60,428 bases of DNA, taken from Prevotella sp. CAG:1058. Lineage in GTDB: Bacteria > Bacteroidota > Bacteroidia > Bacteroidales > Bacteroidaceae. The notes below the pieces were generated by a model. That model made no database searches. It had not been told where the DNA came from and saw nothing but the letters and a program-made list of their open reading frames with translations. The stretch spans positions 10,559-70,986 of the forward strand of contig HF986739.1 in assembly GCA_000433175.1 (NCBI GenBank), read 5' to 3'. The translations under genes and the position numbers were made by a program. Numbering within the stretch: position 1 is the stretch's first letter; every line of letters starts with the position of its first letter. Below, in pieces: positions 26,306-35,113 of this stretch.

Positions 26306-26722
26306 ATGCACACCGTTTATCTTGGTTTAGGAACTAATCTCGGCGACCGTCGTGCCAATATATCCACCGCCGTGCGCCTTTTGGGCGAGCGTCTGGGCAA
26401 GGTTGTGCGCGTGTCTTCACTGCTTGAGACCGAGCCGTGGGGCTTTCTTTCGTCAAACATGTTTGTCAACGCCGCCGTATGTGTGGAGACATCGCTCACG
26501 CCGCGCGGAGTCCTTGAAGCCACGCAGGCCGTGGAACGTGAGATGGGGCGCACGCTGAAGTCCGTCGGCGGGCAGTATCATGACAGGATAATCGACATCG
26601 ACATACTGCTCTACGACGACATACACGTCGACGAACCCGACCTGAAGATACCCCATCCGCTCATGCACGAGCGCGATTTTGTGATGCGTCCGCTCGGCGA
26701 GATACTTGAACATACAACCTGA
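26306..26722 (+). CDS. folK: 2-amino-4-hydroxy-6-hydroxymethyldihydropteridine pyrophosphokinase
   Basis: 138 residues from ATG 26306, giving the canonical start MHTVYLGLGTNLGDR; the in-frame start at 26258 falls in the simple repeat. Conserved motifs: LLETEPWGF, the Mg/ATP site DRIIDIDILLYDD, and PHPLMHERDFVMRPLGEI. It transfers pyrophosphate from ATP to the pterin alcohol in folate synthesis. Dihydrofolate reductase (58590) and thymidylate synthase (59112) are elsewhere in the window. It is followed closely by three small membrane genes. Confidence 0.95.
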   Translation: MHTVYLGLGTNLGDRRANISTAVRLLGERLGKVVRVSSLLETEPWGFLSSNMFVNAAVCVETSLTPRGVLEATQAVEREMGRTLKSVGGQYHDRIIDIDILLYDDIHVDEPDLKIPHPLMHERDFVMRPLGEILEHTT

Positions 26723-26739
26723 AAAACATTTATAATACC

Positions 26740-27024
26740 ATGAAACTGATTTTTGACGAAGACCTGCGCATAGGTTGGAACGAGGTGTTCGATGTCCTTG
26801 CAGGCATCATGCTGGTGCTTAACCGCTGCTTTAAGAGCATGGACGACGTGTCGGCAGGCATTTACATAGTGTCGGCCTTGTTCTCCGTTGCACTGGGAGT
26901 GGCCTGTCTTGTCTATTACCGTGGCAGGAGAAAGGAAGGCAAACGCCGTTCGTTAGGCTTCGTTTTCAGCGCATTATTCATATTGTGGGGTGTAAGTTTC
27001 ATGCTCAATGCTTTCAGTTCGTAG
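26740..27024 (+). CDS. small three-helix membrane protein
   Basis: 94 residues. Hydrophobic helices about 16-30, 38-60 and 72-90, with a strongly basic loop YYRGRRKEGKRRS before the last. No known domain. It starts 17 bp after folK and is probably cotranscribed. It is the first of three consecutive small membrane proteins of similar layout. Confidence 0.65.
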   Translation: MKLIFDEDLRIGWNEVFDVLAGIMLVLNRCFKSMDDVSAGIYIVSALFSVALGVACLVYYRGRRKEGKRRSLGFVFSALFILWGVSFMLNAFSS

Positions 27025-27061
27025 AAATAATCAATGACATCAAACCTATAAATACATTACT

Positions 27062-27325
27062 ATGAATAAATTTCTTGTAAAGTTTTTCTATTACGCCGAC
27101 ATGCTTTTCATGACGTTTTTCATTGTCGCCGCTTTTGGCATCAAGGTTAAATGGCTGTCAGTTGCAAGCACGGTCGCGCTGCTGCTGTTCGGCTGTGCAG
27201 GCGTGATACACGCCGTAATGACGCGCAACGGGCGTCCTGAAAACTATATATACATCTGCGCTTTTAACGCCCTTGTAGGCTTTGTGGCCCTTGTTTGGGG
27301 ATTTGCCGGCGGTTGGTGGAACTGA
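27062..27325 (+). CDS. small three-helix membrane protein
   Basis: 87 residues with helices about 10-28, 31-53 and 63-82 and a loop TRNGRPENY. It is rich in Phe and Trp (ends FAGGWWN). No domain is recognised. It lies 37 bp after the preceding gene and 12 bp before the next, so it belongs to the same transcript. Confidence 0.65.
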   Translation: MNKFLVKFFYYADMLFMTFFIVAAFGIKVKWLSVASTVALLLFGCAGVIHAVMTRNGRPENYIYICAFNALVGFVALVWGFAGGWWN

Positions 27326-27337
27326 TTTTCAAGGCTT

Positions 27338-27589
27338 ATGAATAAGGAAACAATACTTGCGTGGCTTGTTGTCGTTGTGTATTTACTGCTTGCAGCCCTT
27401 CTTTTGCTTGCTTTCTTGCAGTTCGGCTCAGGTCTTTACGTAGCCGTTTCGGCGGTGCTTATGCTTGCAGGATGCATCGGAACGGTGCTTTCACTCATGT
27501 GTCGCGACAGCTTTAAGAGTCCCCGCCTTGTGCTGTATCTTGTCGTACTGCTGGGCGGAGCGCTGTTTACGTCGCTGCCGTTTGTTTGA
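27338..27589 (+). CDS. small three-helix membrane protein
   Basis: 83 residues, almost entirely hydrophobic, with helices about 8-28, 32-52 and 62-80 and a short loop CRDSFKSPR. No domain is recognised. It is the last of the small-membrane-protein trio and is followed by a terminator shared with rpsO. Confidence 0.62.
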   Translation: MNKETILAWLVVVVYLLLAALLLLAFLQFGSGLYVAVSAVLMLAGCIGTVLSLMCRDSFKSPRLVLYLVVLLGGALFTSLPFV

Positions 27590-27632
27590 TGCCACCGTCA
27601 GGCGTTTCACCTGTGGCAATGCGATAAAATAA

Positions 27633-27669
27633 AAACTCCGGAATTGTCTGTTGTGACATTCCGGAGTTT
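27633..27669. terminator. bidirectional terminator between the small membrane genes and rpsO
   Basis: AAACTCCGGAAT (27633-27644) pairs perfectly with 27658-27669, then TCTGTTTCTTTT on the plus strand and A-rich sequence (T-rich on the minus strand) on the left. Confidence 0.85.
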
Positions 27670-27703
27670 CTGTTTCTTTTAAGCTATTCTTCTGTGCTTT
27701 GAC

Positions 27704-27973
27704 TTAACGGCGGAGGCCGAGAGCCTTAATGATAGCACGGTAACGCTCGATGTCGCGCTTGTAGAGATAGTCCAGAAGGCGACGGCGCTTACCAACGAGG
27801 ATAGTCAGTGAACGCTGTGTCACGTGGTCCTTGTGGTTCTTCTTAAGGTGCTCTGTCAAGTGGGCAATACGGTATGAGAACAATGCTATCTGGCTCTCTG
27901 CTGAACCAGTGTCAGTGTTAGACTTTCCGTACTTGCCGAAGATTTCCTGCTTTTTAGCTTGGTCTAAATACAT
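27704..27973 (-). CDS. rpsO: 30S ribosomal protein S15
   Basis: 89 residues, the usual length. Conserved: FGKYGKSNTDTGSAESQIAL, THLKKNHKDH-type segment here as EHLKKNHKDHVTQRSL, and LVGKRRRLLDYLYKRD. It binds 16S rRNA and helps assemble the 30S platform. It is a single gene. Its promoter TAACTTTG (minus, 28083-28090) leaves a leader of about 105 nt, which could host the autoregulatory structure known for S15 elsewhere; none was verified. Confidence 0.97.
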   Translation of the reverse strand: MYLDQAKKQEIFGKYGKSNTDTGSAESQIALFSYRIAHLTEHLKKNHKDHVTQRSLTILVGKRRRLLDYLYKRDIERYRAIIKALGLRR

Positions 27974-28082
27974 TTTGTTTTGATTGATTAATGAGTTGTT
28001 GAATTACATCCTTCCGACGGTCCGTGCCTTAATCACTGTCACTTACATCGTCGAATGCATCGGATTTTCCGAAATTCGGCTG

Positions 28083-28090
28083 CAAAGTTA
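28083..28090 (-). promoter_or_regulatory. -7 promoter element of rpsO
   Basis: Minus strand TAACTTTG followed by GCAGC, an exact match, 110 bp before the start codon. Confidence 0.6.
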
Positions 28091-28414
28091 CTCATTTTTC
28101 TCTATATCAGCCATTTGCGGTGAATGTTTATCTTAAAGTTTAACTTATTTTTGCTTTTGCTGGTTCGTTGTGCTTTCATGCTTAATCAGCCGGTTGTTTA
28201 ATTTGGTTATTAGCGAGTTCCATTTTGTTCTGATTATACAGTTAGCTGTGACATTTTGATTTCTAATGAAGCTCTCACGATGCGTTATTTTGAAAAACAA
28301 ATCTCTTGGGCGTAAATAACGTCGTAAAATGCGTGCAAACGTAAAGTGCATGCAGACTGGCTTTTATGCTTGCCGCATGGCAAACTGTGCAGTTTTTTAT
28401 GGCTGTAAATGGTG

Positions 28415-28546
28415 CAAAAGGCCGTGTTTTGAACGCTTTTTGCGCATAAATGGTGTTACGTTCAACCGTGTTTGGTGTTGTAAAAGGCCACATTCCGCAG
28501 CGTAAGAGGTCGTGTCTTGCAATGTAAAAGGCCGCAAACGGCATTG
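28415..28546. repeat. degenerate 22-bp-unit array, about six units
   Basis: Units in strict 22-bp phase start at 28415, 28437, 28459, 28481, 28503 and 28525. The first, fourth, fifth and sixth keep the AAAAGG half; the second and third are degraded. Another likely unit is at 28569. It lies in the 990-bp divergent region between rpsO and the lipoprotein at 28964. The rest of that region (28091-28414, 28591-28868) shows no gene or site I can support. Confidence 0.65.
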
Positions 28547-28868
28547 TGGTATGGCGCAATCTGCTGCAATAAAGGTTGCGTGCTGCCCGCGCGTTTGCTG
28601 TTTTACACAAAACGGCGGATATTTTGCCGTTGACACATTGGCTGCAAACTGCCATGTTTTGTGACATTCTGTAATACTTTGAAATGCACTGGCCGCAGTG
28701 CCGTAAATATACGCTGGCGATACATTCCTGTATAAGGCTTCCAGCCGTAAACGCATTTTCAGGTTACAGTTTAATGCCAATATTCGGCCTTGTAGTGGCA
28801 ATCTGGTAAATCATTTATGGCAGTCAGTGTTAAATTATGCGGCTGACCGGCATTTTAACATTATAGTC

Positions 28869-28899
28869 TTTGCTTTCACTACAAAATTCAATATATTTG
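28869..28899 (+). promoter_or_regulatory. promoter of the lipoprotein gene at 28964
   Basis: TTTG (28869-28872) and TATATTTG (28892-28899) with a 19-bp spacer form a complete Bacteroidetes promoter. Confidence 0.7.
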
Positions 28900-28963
28900 C
28901 GGTAGATAAATAGACGAAACGGCTCTTACGTGAACAAATACAAAAACAGACAGGAGGTTGAGA

Positions 28964-29587
28964 ATGAAAGTTTACATTAAAAATCTTTTTTTGTTAGCCG
29001 CCATTTTCACGATGGTATGTTGCAGCGAAGACATAGATTTCCCATTAAGGGGCAAACTGGATGAAATGGCGACGGCAGACGGCAACAGTATAAAAGTAAG
29101 GAACGACACGCTTTGCATTTTTCCGACAGACGACTTTGAGCTTTTCGGCACTAATGTTGTTGACGAAAACAATGTGGAGGTGCTGAAAAGATATACCGAC
29201 AGCAAGACGGACTTCTATTGGATGAAGGCAAAGCTTGGCGCGTGGTGCGAGGATATAGGGCTTGACAGCAACAAGGAATACATAATTAGACGGGAATATT
29301 ATTACCAGGCAATAGCCGGTAATGGCGATTACGTTTTCTGTCCGTTCGTCCCTGACGGTAGCCACATGGGGCTGGTGGAACGTGGCGACGGCGATTTTGC
29401 GATAGGATACAGGGGTGGTCCCAATGCTGCTATTGACGAAACCGATGTGATGGGAAACTGCAAGACGATGATAATACACATAGGTTACGATGCTGACGGC
29501 AACGTTGTTGACAAGTATTTCCCGTGTTCGCCCTCTGATTTGGAGTGGCATTATTCATGGTTTGATATGAGTTCTATAATTCAATAA
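28964..29587 (+). CDS. putative lipoprotein, function unknown
   Basis: 207 residues from ATG 28964, preceded by AGGAGG at a good distance. The hydrophobic signal ends MVCCSEDIDFP; Cys20 followed by acidic residues resembles the lipoprotein export signal that sends Bacteroidetes lipoproteins to the cell surface, although the lipobox is atypical. The mature part is acidic with many Asp, Gly and Tyr and has no recognised domain. It is followed 20 bp later by another lipoprotein gene, so the two probably form a pair. Confidence 0.65.
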   Translation: MKVYIKNLFLLAAIFTMVCCSEDIDFPLRGKLDEMATADGNSIKVRNDTLCIFPTDDFELFGTNVVDENNVEVLKRYTDSKTDFYWMKAKLGAWCEDIGLDSNKEYIIRREYYYQAIAGNGDYVFCPFVPDGSHMGLVERGDGDFAIGYRGGPNAAIDETDVMGNCKTMIIHIGYDADGNVVDKYFPCSPSDLEWHYSWFDMSSIIQ

Positions 29588-29607
29588 TTAAAAACAATAT
29601 AGTGATT

Positions 29608-29976
29608 ATGAAACAATTTGTTTTCTCTAAAAACCTGAAAAGGGTATTAAGGACGTTCCTCTTTCTGTCAGTGTCTTTAATGTTATTCTCGGCTTGTTCT
29701 GATGATGAAACTTATACGGGGCGGTTAAGTGTGGTTTTTAATGAATGGAAACCTGAATGGACAGACCGTACGGTTATTACAGTAACACCTATGGATAATG
29801 AAGACAAAATAATAAAGACGGTTAAGGCTGTTCGTGATACGAAACATATTATAGAATTAAATCCTGGAAATTATACTGTTACCTTTAAAGGATATGGAGA
29901 CGGATATGGTTATCCTCGGATTGAAAAGTATGTGCAAGTTCAAATTGGTAAAACGGCAGTCGTCGAGATGAATTAG
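29608..29976 (+). CDS. small surface lipoprotein, function unknown
   Basis: 122 residues from ATG 29608; a GTG at 29602 is possible. The signal ends in lipobox LFSAC (Cys30) followed by SDDE, a typical surface-export signal in this phylum. The mature domain of about 90 residues looks all-beta (LSVVFNEWKPEWTDRTVITV, then HIIELNPGNYTVTFKGYGDG), like an Ig-like or carboxypeptidase-regulatory-like fold. No specific family is claimed. DNA here is more AT-rich than in the flanking housekeeping genes, which may indicate transfer. Confidence 0.65.
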   Translation: MKQFVFSKNLKRVLRTFLFLSVSLMLFSACSDDETYTGRLSVVFNEWKPEWTDRTVITVTPMDNEDKIIKTVKAVRDTKHIIELNPGNYTVTFKGYGDGYGYPRIEKYVQVQIGKTAVVEMN

Positions 29977-30022
29977 GACTATTAAGTTTTATTCTGTTTT
30001 TAGAAAGCAAAGCATGTCTCTT

Positions 30023-30062
30023 TTTGAAGCGGTTATGGACAGTGATTCATAACCGCTTCAAA
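30023..30062 (+). terminator. terminator after the lipoprotein pair
   Basis: TTTGAAGCGGTTATG (30023-30037) pairs perfectly with 30048-30062, followed by TGTATTTTT. Strong intrinsic terminator. Confidence 0.85.
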
Positions 30063-30075
30063 TGTATTTTTAACG

Positions 30076-30172
30076 AAACTGATTTTCAGGTTGCCGGCGC
30101 GCACGTCACGTCGGCATAACATACGGCAGGGCGGTTTTGAAGAAACAAAAACCGTTATGCCGTTTTCAGTTT
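30076..30172 (+). other. nested hairpin element between a terminator and the typA promoter
   Basis: Three nested inverted repeats share one centre: AAACTGA (30076-30082) with 30166-30172, CGGCATAAC (30112-30120) with 30154-30162, and CGGTTTT (30132-30138) with AAAACCG (30148-30154, one base shared). It lies after the upstream terminator and before the typA promoter, so it may be a separate small RNA or a DNA site. Confidence 0.35.
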
Positions 30173-30239
30173 GTGTCAAAATAGCATTCAATATTGTATC
30201 TTTTTAAAATTTTGTTTCTTAATTCTTAATTTAATAATG

Positions 30240-30247
30240 TAACTTTG
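30240..30247 (+). promoter_or_regulatory. -7 promoter element of typA
   Basis: TAACTTTG exact consensus in AT-rich DNA, 23 bp before the typA start codon. A TTTG lies at 30211-30214, spaced 25 bp, slightly far. Confidence 0.6.
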
Positions 30248-30270
30248 CACCTGAATTTTAAGGTATTAGT

Positions 30271-32073
30271 ATGCAAGATATCAGAAACATTGCGATTATC
30301 GCCCACGTTGACCACGGCAAGACGACGCTCGTGGACAAGATGATGCTGGCCGGAAACCTGTTCCGCGAGGGGCAGGACCTGAGCGGCCAAGTGCTCGACA
30401 GTAACGACCTTGAGCGTGAGCGAGGCATAACCATCCTTTCCAAGAACGTTTCAATCAACTGGAAAGGCACCAAGATAAACATCATAGACACTCCGGGACA
30501 CTCCGATTTCGGCGGCGAAGTGGAGCGCGTGCTCAACATGGCCGACGGCTGCCTGCTGCTTGTCGACGCCTTTGAAGGCCCCATGCCGCAGACAAGGTTC
30601 GTGCTCCAGAAGGCTCTCCAGATAGGTTTGAAGCCCATCGTTGTAGTCAATAAGGTTGACAAACCCAACTGCCGTCCCGAGGAAGTGTACGAAATGGTGT
30701 TCGACCTGATGTTCTCTCTCAATGCCACAGAGGAGCAGCTCGACTTCCCCGTGGTGTATGGTTCGGCCAAGAACGGCTGGATGGGTGAGGACTACAAGAC
30801 GCCGACAGACGACATTAACTACCTGCTTGACAAGATAGTCGAGGTAATACCTGCCCCGAGAGCCATCGAGGGCACCCCGCAGATGCTCATCACCAGTCTC
30901 GACTATTCGAGCTATACGGGCCGTATAGCAGTGGGACGCGTACACCGCGGCACGCTGACCGAGGGCATGAACGTAACCATCTGCCACCGCGACGGCTCGC
31001 AGGAGAAGACCAAGATAAAGGAACTCCACACATTCGAGGGCATGGGTCACGTAAAGACGGCCAGCGTTAAGAGCGGCGACATCTGCGCTATCATCGGTCT
31101 TGAGAAATTCGAGATTGGCGACACTATCTGCGACTTCGAGAATCCCGAGCCGCTGCCGCCCATCGCGATAGACGAGCCTACGATGAGCATGCTGTTCACT
31201 ATCAACGACTCACCTTTCTTCGGCCGCGAAGGCAAATACGTCACCAGCCGCCACATCAACGACCGTCTGCAGAAGGAATTGGAGAAGAACCTTGCCTTGC
31301 GCGTGGCTCCCTTCGGCGACTCTACCGACAAGTGGATTGTCAGCGGACGCGGAGTGCTGCACCTTTCGGTGCTCATCGAGACCATGCGCCGCGAGGGCTA
31401 CGAGCTTCAGGTGGGCCAGCCGCAGGTTATATACAAGGAAATCGACGGCCAGAAGTGCGAGCCGATAGAGGAGCTTACGATTAACGTTCCCGAGGAGTTC
31501 AGCAGCAAGATGATAGACATGGTTACCCGCCGCAAGGGCGAGATGACCTCGATGGAGAGCCAGGCCGACCGTGTCAACATAGAGTTCGACATACCTTCGC
31601 GCGGCATCATAGGCCTGCGTACCAACGTGCTGACGGCAAGCCAGGGCGAGGCCATCATGGCACACCGCTTCAAGGAGTACCAGCCTTACAAGGGAGACAT
31701 CCCCCGCCGCGTCAACGGTTCGATGATAGCAATGGAGACGGGCACGGCTTACGCATACTCGATAGACAAGCTGCAAGACCGCGGCAAGTTCTTCATCGAC
31801 CCGGGCGAGGAGGTGTATGCCGGCGAGGTTGTAGGCGAGCACGTGCACGACAACGACCTTGTTGTCAACGTGACGAAGGCAAAGCAGCTTACCAACACGC
31901 GTGCCAGCGGCTCCGACGACAAGGCGCGCATCATACCGCGCACCGTCCTTTCGCTTGAAGAGGCGCTCGAGTACATCAAGGAGGACGAGCTTGTAGAGGT
32001 TACGCCGAAGTCGATGCGCATGCGCAAGATTATCCTCGACCACAACGACCGCAAGCGCGCCAACAAGCAGTAA
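30271..32073 (+). CDS. typA: ribosome-associated GTPase TypA/BipA
   Basis: 600 residues. The translational-GTPase motifs are clear: G1 [12 protein letters not shown], switch II with G3 [14 protein letters not shown], and G4 NKVDK. EF-G-like domains II, III and V follow, then the BipA-specific C-terminal domain ([20 protein letters not shown]). It binds 70S ribosomes and helps 50S assembly and stress or cold adaptation. It is a single gene with its own promoter and a bidirectional terminator shared with fkp. Confidence 0.97.
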   Translation: MQDIRNIAIIAHVDHGKTTLVDKMMLAGNLFREGQDLSGQVLDSNDLERERGITILSKNVSINWKGTKINIIDTPGHSDFGGEVERVLNMADGCLLLVDAFEGPMPQTRFVLQKALQIGLKPIVVVNKVDKPNCRPEEVYEMVFDLMFSLNATEEQLDFPVVYGSAKNGWMGEDYKTPTDDINYLLDKIVEVIPAPRAIEGTPQMLITSLDYSSYTGRIAVGRVHRGTLTEGMNVTICHRDGSQEKTKIKELHTFEGMGHVKTASVKSGDICAIIGLEKFEIGDTICDFENPEPLPPIAIDEPTMSMLFTINDSPFFGREGKYVTSRHINDRLQKELEKNLALRVAPFGDSTDKWIVSGRGVLHLSVLIETMRREGYELQVGQPQVIYKEIDGQKCEPIEELTINVPEEFSSKMIDMVTRRKGEMTSMESQADRVNIEFDIPSRGIIGLRTNVLTASQGEAIMAHRFKEYQPYKGDIPRRVNGSMIAMETGTAYAYSIDKLQDRGKFFIDPGEEVYAGEVVGEHVHDNDLVVNVTKAKQLTNTRASGSDDKARIIPRTVLSLEEALEYIKEDELVEVTPKSMRMRKIILDHNDRKRANKQ

Positions 32074-32100
32074 GCCTGTCAAGCGCAGTTTTAGATATGA

Positions 32101-32141
32101 AATAAGCCCGAAACGTATCGTTGAAACGTTTCGGGCTTATT
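32101..32141. terminator. bidirectional terminator between typA and fkp
   Basis: AATAAGCCCGAAACGT (32101-32116) pairs perfectly with 32126-32141, followed by GTTTTTG on the plus strand. Confidence 0.85.
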
Positions 32142-32164
32142 GTTTTTGTATTGCCTGCAAGTGT

Positions 32165-35005
32165 TTAGCTGCGGCTTACTTGCAGTCCTTTCGTGCTGAG
32201 CGACATGTCAACGAAGCGTGCGTTGGCGTTCGGACGGTTGGCGTTGAGCACCTGTTTTATGCGTGCCGCGGCGTCCTGGTCCTTTGCCACAATATACAGG
32301 TAGCCGCCTCCGCCGGCACCTGCCAGCTTGTAACCTAATGCGTAGTCGTCTATTAGTTCCGTCATGCGGCGCACATCGTCGGGGTTTGTGCCGCTGTCTA
32401 TTGCCTGGTTCTGCATCCACGTCTTGCGCACGAGGCGTCCCATCTGGTTGAAGTCCGCACGCTGTATGGCCTCGTACATGTCGGTGGCATGCTGTTTCAT
32501 CTCGCGCAGCTGGCGCAGTTCATCGTTCTGGTTGAGGAACATGCGGCGCACAATCTCCGCCAAAATGCTCTTTGCCGTGCGTGTTATGCCGGTGTAGTAG
32601 AGCAGGTGGCACGGCCTGTATTCTGGCTGTGTGAACAGGTCTGACGGCAACCAGCGTGCCGTAGGGCTTTGGTCGAAGCCACGGCTTGTTTCGAGCAGCT
32701 TCACGCCCTGCAGTATTCCGCCGAACTGGTCCTGCCATCCGCCGCCCGTGGTGAGCAGCTGTTCCAGCACAAGCGTTCGACGTCCTATCTCGTTCTTGTC
32801 CCAAGCCAGGCCGCAGAAGTCGTTAAGCGCACCCAGAACGGTAGACGCAAGCATGCTGCTTGTGCCCAGTCCGCTGCCTGCCGGGATTGCCGACAGCAGC
32901 GTAAGCTCTATGCCACAGCCGAAGTCTTTCAGCTGGCTTTCGAGCGTGGGGTAGGTGTCAGTGCTGTATCCCGGCTGGAATCCGGCAAGCACGAGCGCCG
33001 CCTTGGGTATGGAGAACGGGCTGCCCACGTGTCGCATGTCGGCCAGTTGTTCGTATGTACGCACCTCTTCGACTGCTCCGAGGTCGATGCTCCTAAGTAC
33101 GATGTGCGGCTCTTTGCATGGGCGCACGTACGTCTGCAACGGCGGTTGGCCGTTAAGCTCGATGGCAAGGTTGACCACGCTGCCGCCTTCCATGAGGCAG
33201 TAGGGCGGCGTGTCGGTCCATCCGCCGGCTATGTCGATGCGTACCGGACTGCGTGCCCATACTATCTGGTCGCTGTAAACCGACATTACGGGGCGTTGCT
33301 TCTCGGCCAGTGCCTGCACGGTGAGCCCGTCTCGCAGCAGCGTGAACGCCTTGTCTTCGGCCGTCTGGCATTCTTCGCCCCTTATGCGGGCAAGCTCCGA
33401 GCGGAACATTGAGTCGTGTATGCGCTTCAGCAGCGGCGCGTTGTCGCTTATCGGGGCAGGTTCGGGTATGCCGAAGGCGGCGAACTCGTGTGCCGCATCG
33501 TCCAGGTCGGTCTGGTAGAACACACTGTGCTCGTGGTTCTTGGCAAGCGCACTCCAGTTAAGGGCACGCAGGCGCCTACGCTGTTCAAAGAGTTTCTTCA
33601 GGTTGGCGTTTGCCGACAGGTCGTCGGCGCTCATCTTCCTGCTCTCCGTCCATATCCGTTTGCCCTCTGCAAGACCGGGTTCGGCGAGCATCCAGCGCAG
33701 CGCCATGCCGGCGTCTTCAACGGTTTTGCATACCGGGAAGATGCGAGCCGACTGCAAGTCGGCGTTTCCTTCTATTGCGTTTATGTCTATTCCGCGTTCT
33801 TCCGCCCATTCGGCGAAGGGGCGTGCGAGGTACTCCGTAGCCGTGTCGGCCAGCTTACCACGGAACTTGTCGTCGTATCCATAGGGGCGCACGGCATATT
33901 CCGTCTCGCCTACCGGCACAATGTCGACGCACTGTCCACGGTCGAGCGTTATGTTCCAGTCGTTCTCCGGCACGCCCGTTATTATGTTCTCCTGCGCCAA
34001 TGTCCACCCTTTGCCTACCCAGCTGTTCTCTATCCACAGGTTCTGGTTTGCCTCGGTGATGGGCGTTTGGGTTACTGCGTTCTGCACGAACATGGCCGGA
34101 TGCGGCTTCAGCGAGTGGTGCATTATCTCCCGCTGGTCGTTTACGAGGTTCTGTATGGCAAGCGTCGACGACAGTATCTCGTGGCTTGTGCCGAAGTGGT
34201 AGAACTCTCCGCCGGGCAGCGGAAGCACGGCAACCTTGAGCGAGTTAAGCTCTTCGTCCCTGATTGACGGGTCTGTGCCGAGCGCGCAGCCGAATTCGGA
34301 GTACAGGTCGTAGTTCTTCAGGTCGCCGTTGTTCTTTGAACGTGCCAGCAAGAGCTTCACCGCCTTGTCGCTCAAGAGCCACACGCCTATGTCGGTAAGG
34401 TAGAAGTGGTCCTTCAGAAGGGCGCCGAGCGTCTTCACGGGAGGCTTCTGCATCATGCACTCAAGCACCGTTGGAGTGTTGCTCTTTGATACGAACACGC
34501 CGTGGTCCTTGGCTATTTCGGGACCGAGCCACAAGCCGTAGCACACCACGTCGGCGTCAGGTATGGGCTGGAGGGGCTGCGTTGCGCGTATGTAGACGTC
34601 GCCGCTGACAATCATTGTGTGCATGCCGTCAGGCGCCATGCCCATGATGCGCTCGTAAAGCGGCACCTGCAGCGACAGCAGGTCTTGCGACAGGCGCTGT
34701 CCGCGCTCCCATCTGAACACGGGAATGGGCGTGAGCACCTTGCCCGAAGGGGCGTATGCGGGCAACCGCCGGCTCTGTCCGCCGGCGTGCAGGATGAGCC
34801 TGCGGTCGGCAGCAAGCCATTCGTCAAACGTCCGTCCGCCGCCCTGTTCGGCGTAGCATGACTCGAGCAGCCACGTCGTACCTCCGCCCGAGCCGAGCTT
34901 GCGGCCTACGGGGTCGTTGGTGCAGAACCATTCGTTGCGGTCGTATTTTGTTATTTCGTGGAAACAATCAACAAGATTAGGAGGTAGGGACAGTAGTTTT
35001 TTCAT
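32165..35005 (-). CDS. fkp: bifunctional L-fucokinase / GDP-L-fucose pyrophosphorylase
   Basis: 946 residues. The N-terminal half is a nucleotidyltransferase with the sugar-nucleotide motif LHAGGQSRRLPAYAPSGK at about 72-89. The C-terminal third is a GHMP kinase: substrate segment DIAGGWTDTPPY, ATP loop LSAIPAGSGLGTSSMLAS near residue 700, and LAGAGGGGYLYI near the end. It phosphorylates free L-fucose and converts it to GDP-fucose, the donor for fucosylated surface polysaccharides and glycoproteins in Bacteroides relatives. Both halves look intact. The GC-rich gene yields many spurious antisense frames. It is followed on the same strand by nothing before typA's terminator. Confidence 0.96.
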   Translation of the reverse strand: MKKLLSLPPNLVDCFHEITKYDRNEWFCTNDPVGRKLGSGGGTTWLLESCYAEQGGGRTFDEWLAADRRLILHAGGQSRRLPAYAPSGKVLTPIPVFRWERGQRLSQDLLSLQVPLYERIMGMAPDGMHTMIVSGDVYIRATQPLQPIPDADVVCYGLWLGPEIAKDHGVFVSKSNTPTVLECMMQKPPVKTLGALLKDHFYLTDIGVWLLSDKAVKLLLARSKNNGDLKNYDLYSEFGCALGTDPSIRDEELNSLKVAVLPLPGGEFYHFGTSHEILSSTLAIQNLVNDQREIMHHSLKPHPAMFVQNAVTQTPITEANQNLWIENSWVGKGWTLAQENIITGVPENDWNITLDRGQCVDIVPVGETEYAVRPYGYDDKFRGKLADTATEYLARPFAEWAEERGIDINAIEGNADLQSARIFPVCKTVEDAGMALRWMLAEPGLAEGKRIWTESRKMSADDLSANANLKKLFEQRRRLRALNWSALAKNHEHSVFYQTDLDDAAHEFAAFGIPEPAPISDNAPLLKRIHDSMFRSELARIRGEECQTAEDKAFTLLRDGLTVQALAEKQRPVMSVYSDQIVWARSPVRIDIAGGWTDTPPYCLMEGGSVVNLAIELNGQPPLQTYVRPCKEPHIVLRSIDLGAVEEVRTYEQLADMRHVGSPFSIPKAALVLAGFQPGYSTDTYPTLESQLKDFGCGIELTLLSAIPAGSGLGTSSMLASTVLGALNDFCGLAWDKNEIGRRTLVLEQLLTTGGGWQDQFGGILQGVKLLETSRGFDQSPTARWLPSDLFTQPEYRPCHLLYYTGITRTAKSILAEIVRRMFLNQNDELRQLREMKQHATDMYEAIQRADFNQMGRLVRKTWMQNQAIDSGTNPDDVRRMTELIDDYALGYKLAGAGGGGYLYIVAKDQDAAARIKQVLNANRPNANARFVDMSLSTKGLQVSRS

Positions 35006-35046
35006 AATTCGGGATTAGCAGTTATAATCGTTTAAGTAAGCTGAAA

Positions 35047-35101
35047 GGTTAAGCCCCGGGCCTGCATGCCTGTCGGTATGCAACCTTCCCGGGGCTTAAC
35101 C
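35047..35101 (-). terminator. hairpin between the YfhO-type gene and fkp
   Basis: GGTTAAGCCCCGGG (35047-35060) pairs perfectly with 35088-35101. On the minus strand it follows the YfhO-type gene and is succeeded by a short TTTC run. It probably terminates that gene, making fkp a separate unit. Confidence 0.7.
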
Positions 35102-35113
35102 CTTTGAGTTTAG

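Noticed and set aside
28397..28801. 134-codon minus-strand frame in the gap between rpsO and the lipoprotein gene
   Set aside because: It runs across the degenerate 22-bp array and has low-quality composition; no start signal or conserved motif is visible.
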